11,962 nt of DNA from Mageeibacillus sp. UBA3781 (GCA_002368805.1 DFFH01000043.1:1-11962); one strand, 5' to 3'; shown: positions 1-6,495, counted from the first letter of the stretch. Translations and numbers: made by a program. Notes: generated by a model not told the origin, from the letters alone.

Positions 1-968
1 ATCGTCGCAAGAAGGCCGAGCGGGTGCAGCACGGGGCGCTCCAGCGGTGTGCCATCGACCGTATATGCGCATCTTACCGCCTCCAGATCTGTTCCGAAGA
101 ACTTCATCATACGAAGAGGCACACTGTACTGGCCCACATCTTTTCCATACCACTCGGCATCCAGACCGATATTCGCCGCCGTTCTGTATGCATCACTGAA
201 GAAGTCACCGAAGGATCCCCATGGCAGTTTCTCCTTCATCGGAGAGCCGTCAAAATGCGCATACTCGGCATTGAGTCCTGTCACGGGGTGGCATGCTTTC
301 ACGAGATATTCACGGCTCGCTTTTGCGGCTTCTCTGAAGAACTCCCGGTCTTCTTCGTCTGCCCACAGTGCGAACAGCTCATAGAAATGCGGAAGATGGT
401 ACGACGGATCGCTGAACGGGCATCCCGGAACGAAGAGGAACAGGTGATTTTCCCGATTCCACATCGGGGCGCCGGCACGGCCGTTCTCTCCTTTGTGGAG
501 GCATGCGCGCAGGATCGATCTCGCCTGTTCGCTGTAATTGAAGATGCCCTCACCATCGCCCCATCTGTGGGATGCGAAAAACAGTGACATCGCATAGAAT
601 TCTTCTCCGTCCGGCGCAGGTCCGAAGGCATTCTTCGTCCCGTCCGTCTTGCAGGACCAGGCGAAATATCCTTCGTTGTCGCCCTTGTCCATATACATGT
701 ACGTCTTCGACCACTTCCAGATCCGGTCGAAGATATCTTTTCGATCGAGCTGCACGGCCATCATCATGCCGTAGGACATGCCCTCGGTTCTGGCATCGTG
801 ATTGCCGGTATCCTCCAGATAACCCATATCCTCACCGGCTTCGTGATAGATCCTTTCCTCCTCATCGAAGAAGAAGGTCTGCACCGCCTCATTTAGTTTT
901 CTCTCGATTTCTTCGTCGCTCTTCCCGATCTCCGAAAAAATATTCCGGTACGAGTTCTTTTGCAGCAT
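1..968 (-). CDS. GH8 family, reducing-end xylose-releasing exo-oligoxylanase-like (3' end outside window)
   Basis: About 322 residues are visible and the frame is open to the left edge. The start ATG at 966-968 is preceded by AAGGAG seven bases upstream. The protein reads as a GH8 (alpha/alpha)6-barrel enzyme of the Rex type, which trims xylose from the reducing end of short xylo-oligosaccharides in the cytoplasm. No signal peptide is visible. The segment RTEGMSYGMMMAVQ holds Glu62, matching the family general acid (Glu70 in Bacillus halodurans Rex). WGSFGDFFSDAYR (250-262) holds Asp255 and Asp259, one of which should be the catalytic base. H315 in VLHPLGL may match the Rex histidine that favours the reducing end. 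Rex is about 390 residues, so some 65 are missing. It lies 23 bp downstream of the aldo/keto reductase, so co-transcription is likely. GH8 assignment is firm; the exact Rex activity is inferred from memory of family sequences. Confidence 0.85.
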   Translation of the reverse strand, partial: MLQKNSYRNIFSEIGKSDEEIERKLNEAVQTFFFDEEERIYHEAGEDMGYLEDTGNHDARTEGMSYGMMMAVQLDRKDIFDRIWKWSKTYMYMDKGDNEGYFAWSCKTDGTKNAFGPAPDGEEFYAMSLFFASHRWGDGEGIFNYSEQARSILRACLHKGENGRAGAPMWNRENHLFLFVPGCPFSDPSYHLPHFYELFALWADEEDREFFREAAKASREYLVKACHPVTGLNAEYAHFDGSPMKEKLPWGSFGDFFSDAYRTAANIGLDAEWYGKDVGQYSVPLRMMKFFGTDLEAVRCAYTVDGTPLERPVLHPLGLLAT

Positions 969-991
969 AATTATTCTCCTTAGAGGTTTAC

Positions 992-2137
992 TTAGATTCC
1001 GAACAGTTCCGCCGCCTTCGTCATGCGGGATGCGATCTCCACGCCGAAGGGACAGCGGCTCTCGCAGCTCTGGCATCCGATGCATTCCGATGCCGTGTGA
1101 CCAAGCGCCTTATAGTGTTCCGAAACACTCTCCGGCACCTTCTCCTGAATGGTAGCCAGGTCGTAGAACTTATTGACCATCGCGATGTCGATATCCATGG
1201 GACAGGGCTTACAGTGTCCGCAGTATGTGCAGATGCCGTTATAGGCGTGAAGCGGGGCATTGGCGATGACGGACCCATAGTCCTTCTCATCGTCGGAAGC
1301 CGTCTCATAGGCAACGGCCGCATCGACCTGCTCCTTCGTGTCGTATCCGCAAAGGATCGAGCAGGCACCCGGACGGGTCAGGGCATAGTGGATCAGCTGC
1401 ACCGGTGTAAATGTCACGCCGAACGGTGACCTTTCCTTGTCCAGAAGGGCGCCTCCGAAGAAGCCCTTCATGACCGTAAGTCCCACATTATTTTCTTCGC
1501 ACATCTGATAGAAGCGGGCCCGCTCCGGATCGATGCCGGACCATTCCTGCTTATCGTAACCGCCGAACATGGAGTCCAGGTCCTCGGTCGCCGGACGCAT
1601 ATCGAAAGCCGGGTTGATGCTGAAGAGGATCATCTCGATAAAGCCTGACTCCGCCGCCAGTTTTCCGATCACCGGGTTATGGGTACTCAGGCCGATATGA
1701 CGGATCGTGCCTTTCTCGTGAAGTTCTTTCACATACTGGATGAATTCCCCGTTCATAACGGTATTCCACTCCTCGACAGAGTCAATATAGTGGATCATGC
1801 CCAGGTCGATATAGTCAGTCTGAAGGCGCGAAAGAAGGTCCTCGAATGCCGGGACAACGAACTTCATGTCACGGGATCGGACATACTGGCCGTCCTGATA
1901 GGTGGAGCCGATATGTCCCTGCACATACCAGGAATCCCGGCATCCGGCCATGGCTTTTCCGATGATATCTCTCGACTTCGGATCCGGCATCCAGCAGTCC
2001 ACGATGTTGATGCCCTTGCTATGAGCATACTTCAGAAGCTCGATGGAATGCTCTTCATCATGGCGTTCCAGCCACTCCCCGCCAAAGCCGATCTCACTTA
2101 CTTTTAAGCCGGTTTTTCCTAATGTACGATACTGCAT
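992..2137 (-). CDS. Aldo/keto reductase-like oxidoreductase with C-terminal 2x[4Fe-4S] ferredoxin motifs
   Basis: 381 residues. The N-terminus MQYRTLGKTGLKVSEIGFGG is the usual start of an aldo/keto reductase TIM barrel. A C-terminal ferredoxin-like tail carries CTYCGHCKPCP (Cys303, 306, 309, 312) and CIGCQSCESRCP (Cys352, 355, 358, 362), enough for two 4Fe-4S clusters. Such fusions are common in anaerobes and are thought to couple a redox reaction to ferredoxin-like electron transfer; the substrate is unknown. The barrel is unusual. Asp47 and His116 match two of the four classical catalytic residues. The stretch that should hold the Tyr reads DCWMPDPKSRD, and the Lys position seems to be Gln73 (YVQGHIG). 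The start is preceded by a modest GGCGGTGA. An extended -10 element lies about 75 bp upstream, and a GH8 gene follows after 23 bp, so the pair is probably one operon. Soluble and cytoplasmic, with no membrane segments. Confidence 0.9.
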   Translation of the reverse strand: MQYRTLGKTGLKVSEIGFGGEWLERHDEEHSIELLKYAHSKGINIVDCWMPDPKSRDIIGKAMAGCRDSWYVQGHIGSTYQDGQYVRSRDMKFVVPAFEDLLSRLQTDYIDLGMIHYIDSVEEWNTVMNGEFIQYVKELHEKGTIRHIGLSTHNPVIGKLAAESGFIEMILFSINPAFDMRPATEDLDSMFGGYDKQEWSGIDPERARFYQMCEENNVGLTVMKGFFGGALLDKERSPFGVTFTPVQLIHYALTRPGACSILCGYDTKEQVDAAVAYETASDDEKDYGSVIANAPLHAYNGICTYCGHCKPCPMDIDIAMVNKFYDLATIQEKVPESVSEHYKALGHTASECIGCQSCESRCPFGVEIASRMTKAAELFGI

Positions 2138-2208
2138 ATTTTCACCGCCTTTTCCGCTTTTTTTACCGCCGTTCCCGGAAGTATTGCTTTTTCAAAAGCA
2201 CTATGCTC

Positions 2209-2235
2209 ATTATACCATGTGGCATAGATTCCATG
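2209..2235 (-). promoter_or_regulatory. Predicted promoter for the aldo/keto reductase-GH8 pair
   Basis: On the minus strand TGGTATAAT is a perfect extended -10 (TATAAT at 2214-2209, TG at 2217-2216). The best -35 is ATGACA, with a 19-bp spacer, which is suboptimal; the extended -10 would compensate. Transcription would start near 2202 and give a leader of about 65 nt. The leader begins inside an AAAAGCACT element and includes a short GCTTTT/AAAAGC inverted repeat (2186-2199). Confidence 0.6.
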
Positions 2236-2280
2236 TCATTGCCCGGCCGCGTTTTCATTGTGATTGGGCATTCAAGTGCT

Positions 2281-2462
2281 TTTCACCCGTAAAAATCCAC
2301 CGTGCCCGCCTTCGTTTTCATTGCTAATGACAAATATGCGTTTTTCACCCGTAAAAAGTGCTTTTCGAGCATAGGAAATCGGATGAAATTACGGGTGAAA
2401 ATGAAGAAATCTTGTTTTATGATGAATTTCGCGTTGCGTACACTCAAAAATTACGGGTGAAA
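2281..2462. repeat. Four copies of TTTCACCCGTAA in dyad-symmetric arrangement
   Basis: Two direct copies (2281-2292 and 2343-2354) are followed by two inverted copies (TTACGGGTGAAA at 2389-2400 and 2451-2462). The two copies in each arm are exactly 62 bp apart. Both mirror pairs share the same centre, 2371.5. The sequence between copies is mostly not palindromic, so only the 12-mers and their A/T-rich flanks are conserved. In the left arm, GCCCGGCCGCGTTTTCATTG (2241-2260) and GCCCGCCTTCGTTTTCATTG (2304-2323) also repeat at a 63-bp distance, which suggests a diverged tandem duplication. The island separates two minus-strand genes. Its function is unknown; candidates are regulator sites or a small non-coding element. 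Confidence 0.75.
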
Positions 2463-2612
2463 TCCTGTTTTCCCTGATTTACAATGAAATAGTGCTTCCG
2501 CGCTTCTCGGCGAGTCTCGAAAAGTGCTTCCGACACCTCCTCGCATCGAAAAGCACTTGCCCCCTTTCTTTCCTCGAAAAGCACTCTCCCATTGCGCCAA
2601 GCGGCATATTCG

Positions 2613-3131
2613 TCAGCCCAGATCCTCTCTTCTGATCACGGACACGTGCGTGATCTTATTGGCTTCATCTTCATACTCTTTTTCGAAATGCATGCCGATG
2701 GATTCCGCCGTTTTAAAAGAACCCACATTCGTATATTTGCAGTAGGAATAGAGCGCCGGGTACTCCGTGTTTTGGAAGGCCCAGTCACGCACAGCCATCG
2801 CGGCTTCTTTCGCGTATCCTTTTCTCTGCTGGTCTCTTCGGATGTGATATCCGATCTCCGGCAGTATCTGCCCGTCGATATTCTGAAGGGTAAGCCCGCA
2901 GTCGCCGATCATCTCGCCTGTATCCTTCAGACAGACTGCCCAGAGCCCGAAACCGTCATCCGTATAGCGTTTCATGTTCCGCTCGATCCAGGAACGAACA
3001 CGTTCCTCATCGAAGGTATAGGGATAGTGCTGCATAATCTCCGCATCGGAAAGCACCGCATAAAGGGCATCAAAGTCACCCATCGTCATTTCCCGGAGAA
3101 AAAGCCTTTCTGTTTCAAGTATCATCTTCAT
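2613..3131 (-). CDS. GNAT family N-acetyltransferase (RimJ/RimL-like)
   Basis: 172 residues, a single GNAT fold that should use acetyl-CoA to acetylate an amine; the acceptor is not predictable. The N-terminus MKMILETERLFLREMTMGDF is typical of the RimJ/RimL-type subgroup, whose best-known members acetylate N-termini of ribosomal proteins, though many relatives act on other substrates. The acetyl-CoA pyrophosphate loop is RRDQQRKGYAKEA (98-110), and the late element NVGSFKTAESIGMHFEKEY (135-153) matches the usual NxxSxxxxEKxGM pattern. The start at 3131 has a weak AGG nine bases upstream; Met3 is an alternative. It lies 31 bp downstream of the S51-Nudix gene, so it is probably the last gene of that transcript, with the repeat island following. 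Confidence 0.88.
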   Translation of the reverse strand: MKMILETERLFLREMTMGDFDALYAVLSDAEIMQHYPYTFDEERVRSWIERNMKRYTDDGFGLWAVCLKDTGEMIGDCGLTLQNIDGQILPEIGYHIRRDQQRKGYAKEAAMAVRDWAFQNTEYPALYSYCKYTNVGSFKTAESIGMHFEKEYEDEANKITHVSVIRREDLG

Positions 3132-3162
3132 TTCTGTTTACCTATCCATTTTTCTATTCCGC

Positions 3163-4374
3163 TTAGGAGAGCAGCCCCATTTCGTCGATGATTCTTTTTG
3201 CCCGCATAACTACCGGAAGTTCACGGTTCGCTACCAGTCTTCCGATAGGTGTTTCCCTGCGTTTCTCATACTCGGCCACCGCCTCATCAAAGGTCAGTTT
3301 CAGCGTAGAAAGATGGAAATCATGGATCTCATCTTCCGTTAAGTGCTTCTCGCCGAAGGACTTTACCTTGCAAAGAAAATAGTTGCTGATGTTATGCCGG
3401 TGGATGATGTTATAGTAGTCGCTGACCACACCGATCTTAAGAATCACATCCACTTCCGCTCCCAGTTCTTCGCTGAGTTCACGCCGGATCGCCATATTCA
3501 GGTTCTCCCCTTTCTCCACACCGCCTCCGGGAGTCTCGATCATGGTTGCTTTTCCAAAAAGATCGTCGCGCTCAGCACGGATGAAATAGAAGGTTCCTTC
3601 TTCATCGAAAACGATGCCTCTGGCGATCCACCGGTCATGGTCAATGTATTCTAACGGCCACTCATTATCCGTAAGTTCATTTCGAAGTTCGGCCCTCTTC
3701 TCCAGCCGAACGCCGTTTTCAAAGACATAGTACGGACGGGATCCGATGACCTGGAACGCATCCCCGTCAATGAACAGCGTGTCTTCTTCCGGAAGCGCGA
3801 TCACTTTCCCTGTCTCAATCGAATAATCCGTAAGAAACGCAGTGACACGCTCGTGATCTTCTTCCGTTTTCGCATTGGTATAATGCGCATCCAGTGAGAT
3901 TCCGGAAAGCACATCAAACCCTTCCGTATCCTGAAGCCCGACATCATTCGGATCTTCGGTGATGGCCGTCATGATGTCTTTCCCGAAAATGATCTCTCCT
4001 GCCGAGCTTCCGAATACGACTCCATCTCCCTGAAGGTATTCCTTGATCTTGGCAAAAGCACCGCTATCCTTCAGTCCTTTTAGAAGTGAGAATGTATTTC
4101 CGCCGCCGATATAGAGTGCACAATAATCCGAGAACTCCTTCGTAAGGATCTCTTCATAGGAGCGGACCATCTCTACTGAAGGGACTTCGACGCCGCCTTC
4201 TTTTAATTCATTTCGGATCCACGCATAGCATTCATCCAGAGTATGTGTCTCTTCCGGCATCGCCAGCGGAATATAAAGAAGCGGCTTTGTATGGTCGATC
4301 ACCGCATTAAAAACAGGATAGGTATCCTCCATCTGTTTTCCGAATCCGCCACCACACAAAAACAATTTTGCCAT
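3163..4374 (-). CDS. Fusion of peptidase S51 (dipeptidase E-like) and Nudix hydrolase domains
   Basis: 403 residues in two domains. Residues 1-230 are a peptidase S51 / PepE-like domain: MAKLFLCGGGFG start, YIGGGNTFSLL (88-98), the nucleophile motif FGSSAGE with Ser124, and His164 in LDAHYT as likely catalytic histidine. Dipeptidase E cleaves N-terminal Asp-X dipeptides; other S51 members are cyanophycinases. Residues 247-403 are a Nudix domain with a complete Nudix box from Gly284 to Ala306, including E290, R298, E299, E302 and E303, which bind metal and hydrolyse nucleoside-diphosphate-linked substrates. Both active sites look intact, so a bifunctional enzyme is inferred; its substrates are unknown. 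A strong AGGAGG precedes the ATG and lies inside the end of the upstream GNAT gene. Only GAA separates that gene's TAA from this ATG, suggesting translational coupling. Confidence 0.9.
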   Translation of the reverse strand: MAKLFLCGGGFGKQMEDTYPVFNAVIDHTKPLLYIPLAMPEETHTLDECYAWIRNELKEGGVEVPSVEMVRSYEEILTKEFSDYCALYIGGGNTFSLLKGLKDSGAFAKIKEYLQGDGVVFGSSAGEIIFGKDIMTAITEDPNDVGLQDTEGFDVLSGISLDAHYTNAKTEEDHERVTAFLTDYSIETGKVIALPEEDTLFIDGDAFQVIGSRPYYVFENGVRLEKRAELRNELTDNEWPLEYIDHDRWIARGIVFDEEGTFYFIRAERDDLFGKATMIETPGGGVEKGENLNMAIRRELSEELGAEVDVILKIGVVSDYYNIIHRHNISNYFLCKVKSFGEKHLTEDEIHDFHLSTLKLTFDEAVAEYEKRRETPIGRLVANRELPVVMRAKRIIDEMGLLS

Positions 4375-4377
4375 TTC

Positions 4378-4944
4378 TTATTTCCTCCTCACGGATATAT
4401 TCTGCTCATACATTTTCTTCGGAAGGATCGCCCGGTAGATCGAGCAGTAGCCCTCCGCGATTGCCTCTTCGTTATGGATACCCTTCAACGGATATTCCAG
4501 AAGAAGGTACTCCACTCCGAAAACGAGCACATGCACTTTCGTGTTGATTGCTCCGGCCTGAAGATAAAAGTCCAGCCGCCTTTCTCTGGCCTTCTTTTCT
4601 TCCGAAGACACATCTGCATCCGGATCTTCGATCTCGATGATCGTCACATCGGAACTGCACTGCTCCACCGCTCTTCGGAGGAACTCAGACCCGATCCCTT
4701 TCCCCCGCATTTCCGGCACCACCGCATAGTAGTCCAGAAGGCATACATCTTTCTCGAACACGAAGAAGGCATAGGCCAGGAATCCTCCTTCCTCGTCAAA
4801 AGCACCTGTACACAGGTACCGCCCTTCCCGGATCGACTGCTCGATCCGGGAGAGTGGTTTTCGCTCATCATCGGGAAAATCGTAGTAGAGATATTTCTCA
4901 TAGACTTCCCGTATCTCTTCTATTTTCAGAATACGTGTCTGCAT
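4378..4944 (-). CDS. GNAT family N-acetyltransferase
   Basis: 188 residues. The acetyl-CoA binding motif A is VVPEMRGKGIGSEFLRRA (75-92), a textbook RxxGxG/A loop preceded by a hydrophobic strand (CLLDYYAVV). The C-terminal part RRLDFYLQAGAINTKVHVLVFG (122-143) resembles the segment of GNATs in which a Tyr or Phe follows the alpha4 helix. The acceptor substrate cannot be inferred. The start at 4944 is preceded by TTGAGG five bases upstream. It lies 86 bp downstream of the MFS gene and directly upstream of the S51-Nudix gene, and no convincing promoter is visible in that gap, so it may be read through from the MFS promoter. Confidence 0.88.
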   Translation of the reverse strand: MQTRILKIEEIREVYEKYLYYDFPDDERKPLSRIEQSIREGRYLCTGAFDEEGGFLAYAFFVFEKDVCLLDYYAVVPEMRGKGIGSEFLRRAVEQCSSDVTIIEIEDPDADVSSEEKKARERRLDFYLQAGAINTKVHVLVFGVEYLLLEYPLKGIHNEEAIAEGYCSIYRAILPKKMYEQNISVRRK

Positions 4945-4957
4945 ACTGCCTCAATTG

Positions 4958-5026
4958 CTAATTTGCGATAAGATCCGCTTCTGCAATTTGCGCGTCACGA
5001 ATCTCCATCACTTCGCAAATCTTCAT
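4958..5026 (-). other. 22-codon ORF resembling the start of a GNAT gene, possibly a remnant
   Basis: A short frame of 22 codons, ending in TAG, occupies most of the gap between the MFS stop and the next GNAT start. Its second half, MEIRDAQIAEADLIAN, looks like the opening of many GNAT proteins and is then cut by the stop. There is no clear ribosome binding site. A short imperfect repeat, TTCGTAACGCG against TTCGTGACGCG, lies about 36 bp apart and spans the end of the MFS gene. I read it as a possible residue of a lost GNAT gene or chance; a functional peptide is unlikely. Confidence 0.25.
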
Positions 5027-5030
5027 CGCG

Positions 5031-6326
5031 TTACGAATCACTATAATGATACTTCTTTAATCTCGTTCCGAAAACCAGACAATGTATAGTTCCAGAAAGT
5101 CCCAGTATGCCCATCATGAGTGCCGCGCCGGATCCTTTTCCCGACCCGAAAAGCGTTGTCAGCACTTCAGAATAAGCATGTCTTGCCATGAATGGTTCGC
5201 ATATGTGATCCACCATGAATCCGCCGAGGAAAAGACCGATCGGGATCGTGAAGAACTGAAAGGTATTTCTGCATGCATAGACTCTTCCCTGAAGTTCCAC
5301 GGGTATGGAGTTTCTAAGGACCACATCCAGGTTCGCGCTCATGACCGGAACCAGAATCCATCCGATGATCTGTCCCAGGCACCACAGCACCGGTTCTCTC
5401 GAGAAGGCCAGAACGAAGTTCTCCACGCTTAAGGAGATGAGCATCGTCACGAATATGACCCGTACCCGGTCCTTCGGTTTCGGCATCTTTGATACGATCA
5501 GACTTCCGATGACCATCGCAATTCCGGAACATGCAGTCACGATACCCAGTACTTCTTTTCCGCCTCTCGGGTTCGGGATCACATACCCGTACAGTGTCGC
5601 GTCAAAGGCAGAGGCCACGAGATTGACGCCGGACATAAAGAGGATCAGGGAGAATACCAGCGGTGTCTTCTTAAGGAAACGAAGTCCTTCTTTCGCAAGG
5701 GTGATCGTACTCTCTTTTTTCTCACTCGTCTTTTCCGGGATCTGCACAAATCGCAGAAGCGCCACAAATGCTGTGGCAAATGTAAGAAGATCCAGTGCAA
5801 AAACAGAACTCATGCCCAGCAGCCCGTAAAGTGCCGTGGCGATCAAAGGGTGCAGAATGGAATTCAGTGAGCGGGTCAGCGAGTTCATGGCGCTGATCTT
5901 CTGATAATGTGTCTTTGGCACGATCAAAGTCATCGTCACTTCCGATGCCGGCTGCTGCACCGTATTCATCAGTCCGGAAAAGACATTGATCGCATAAAGA
6001 TGCCAGACCGCCAGAGTGTCTGTCTTATAAAGAAGGAACACCACGACCGTGCATAAGGCCGCCAGTGTATCGCACACCAGCATGGTCTTTTTCTTATTGA
6101 ACCGGTCCGTCAAAGCACCTGCGAAGATGCTCATGATCACATAGGGCGCATACGTACAGATCGTCAGTGCCGCCGTGCCTAAAGCGGATCCGGTCTTGTC
6201 ATAGAGCCACAGTGTCAGCGCAAAAGCCGTGATGCTTGATCCCAGCTGGGACAGGCTCTGCGTGCTCCAAAGGACATAGAAATCCCGAAGCGGATTCTTT
6301 TTCGTATTTACTATTTCGTTATTCAT
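5031..6326 (-). CDS. MFS exporter, DHA3/macrolide-efflux-like
   Basis: 431 residues, about twelve hydrophobic membrane segments, in the inner membrane. The short basic N-terminus and the segment LWSTQSLSQLGSSITAFALTLW (19-40) are typical of the MefA/NreB-type DHA3 group. The loop between helices 2 and 3 is GALTDRFNKKK (70-80), the MFS signature A. A polar segment QIPEKTSEKKES (near 195-206) is the central cytoplasmic loop. Relatives export macrolides or other amphipathic compounds by proton antiport; the actual substrate here is unknown. The start has AAGGAG nine bases upstream. It is downstream of a TetR-type gene in the same direction. Its leader of about 150 nt has paired segments and a small ORF (6403-6441), so inducible translation is plausible. 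Function as an exporter is inferred from the family. Confidence 0.88.
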   Translation of the reverse strand: MNNEIVNTKKNPLRDFYVLWSTQSLSQLGSSITAFALTLWLYDKTGSALGTAALTICTYAPYVIMSIFAGALTDRFNKKKTMLVCDTLAALCTVVVFLLYKTDTLAVWHLYAINVFSGLMNTVQQPASEVTMTLIVPKTHYQKISAMNSLTRSLNSILHPLIATALYGLLGMSSVFALDLLTFATAFVALLRFVQIPEKTSEKKESTITLAKEGLRFLKKTPLVFSLILFMSGVNLVASAFDATLYGYVIPNPRGGKEVLGIVTACSGIAMVIGSLIVSKMPKPKDRVRVIFVTMLISLSVENFVLAFSREPVLWCLGQIIGWILVPVMSANLDVVLRNSIPVELQGRVYACRNTFQFFTIPIGLFLGGFMVDHICEPFMARHAYSEVLTTLFGSGKGSGAALMMGILGLSGTIHCLVFGTRLKKYHYSDS

Positions 6327-6328
6327 AT

Positions 6329-6366
6329 CTTTGCTCCTTATCGTTGAAATGACTTTCGAAGCAAAG
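6329..6366 (-). promoter_or_regulatory. Hairpin that pairs with the MFS ribosome binding site
   Basis: On the minus strand CTTTGCTTC (6366-6358) can pair with GGAGCAAAG (6337-6329) over nine base pairs with one U-G pair and a 20-nt loop. The second arm contains the GGAG of the MFS Shine-Dalgarno sequence. Pairing would reduce initiation. The complementarity is directly visible; the regulatory role is inference. Confidence 0.5.
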
Positions 6367-6387
6367 CTCGAGGAAAACTATTTCTTC

Positions 6388-6419
6388 CTCCACACAGTCT
6401 CCTCAGGCTCTGCGTGGAG
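6388..6419 (-). promoter_or_regulatory. 10-bp leader hairpin upstream of the MFS gene
   Basis: Minus-strand CTCCACGCAG (6419-6410) and CTGTGTGGAG (6397-6388) form a ten-pair stem with one G-U pair and a 12-nt loop. The stop codon of a 12-codon ORF (6403-6441) falls in the loop, so a ribosome on that ORF would disrupt the stem. A competing short stem, GAGGAA (6390-6385) with TTCCTC (6375-6370), shares bases with the 3' arm. No T-tract follows, so it is not a standard terminator. Confidence 0.5.
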
Positions 6420-6441
6420 CATCTGCAATGCAGCGTTTCAT
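6403..6441 (-). CDS. Possible 12-residue leader peptide of the MFS gene
   Basis: The frame encodes MKRCIADAPRRA. A purine-rich AAGGG lies ten bases before the ATG, a loose but usable ribosome binding site. The last codons cover the 5' arm of the 6388-6419 hairpin. Leader peptides of this size control erm, cat and some efflux genes by drug-induced ribosome stalling. A second 12-codon frame (6438-6476, MKRKFQRRDGSP) overlaps its start as ATGA, but begins close to the predicted transcription start. The frame beyond the TGA stays open into the MFS start region, so an older gene remnant is another explanation. Confidence 0.3.
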   Translation of the reverse strand: MKRCIADAPRRA

Positions 6442-6481
6442 GGTGATCCATCCCTTCTCTGAAATTTTCTTTTCATCGATT

Positions 6482-6490
6482 ATTGTATCA
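6482..6490 (-). promoter_or_regulatory. Predicted extended -10 promoter element of the MFS gene
   Basis: Minus-strand TGATACAAT fits TGnTATAAT with one mismatch in the hexamer. No good -35 is visible; the expected place is occupied by the CCGGCG-T6-CGCCGG palindrome. Transcription would begin near 6475, giving the roughly 150-nt leader described for the MFS gene. Confidence 0.45.
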
Positions 6491-6495
6491 CTGAA

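Larger units (their letters stand above)
2194..2586. repeat. Seven AGTGCTT/AAGCACT elements dispersed through the gene-free island
   Basis: The 7-bp core occurs at 2196-2202, 2275-2281, 2357-2363, 2491-2497, 2523-2529, 2551-2557 and 2579-2585, in both orientations. Longer forms recur. TCGAAAAG plus CACT or TGCTT appears at 2517, 2546 and 2574, and AAAAGTGCTTTT (2354-2365) is a near palindrome. AAGTGCTT (2522-2529) and AAGCACTT (2551-2558) form an 8-bp inverted repeat that could fold in a transcript leaving the upstream acetyltransferase gene. There is no long T-tract, so I do not call it a standard terminator. No ORF in this stretch looks coding. The core interlocks with the TTTCACCCGTAA motif at 2274-2295 and 2342-2365. 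Confidence 0.7.

Noticed and set aside
24..587. Long plus-strand ORF opposite the GH8 gene
   Set aside because: It is antisense to a gene with clear GH8 motifs, has no ribosome binding site and its translation has no recognisable domain. The same reasoning removes other long antisense frames, such as 2592-3191, 4243-4971 and 9897-10661 on plus.
2241..2462. CRISPR array, because of evenly spaced repeats
   Set aside because: The repeats are only 12 bp, occur in both orientations, and the intervals are 62, 46 and 62 bp. No cas genes are present.
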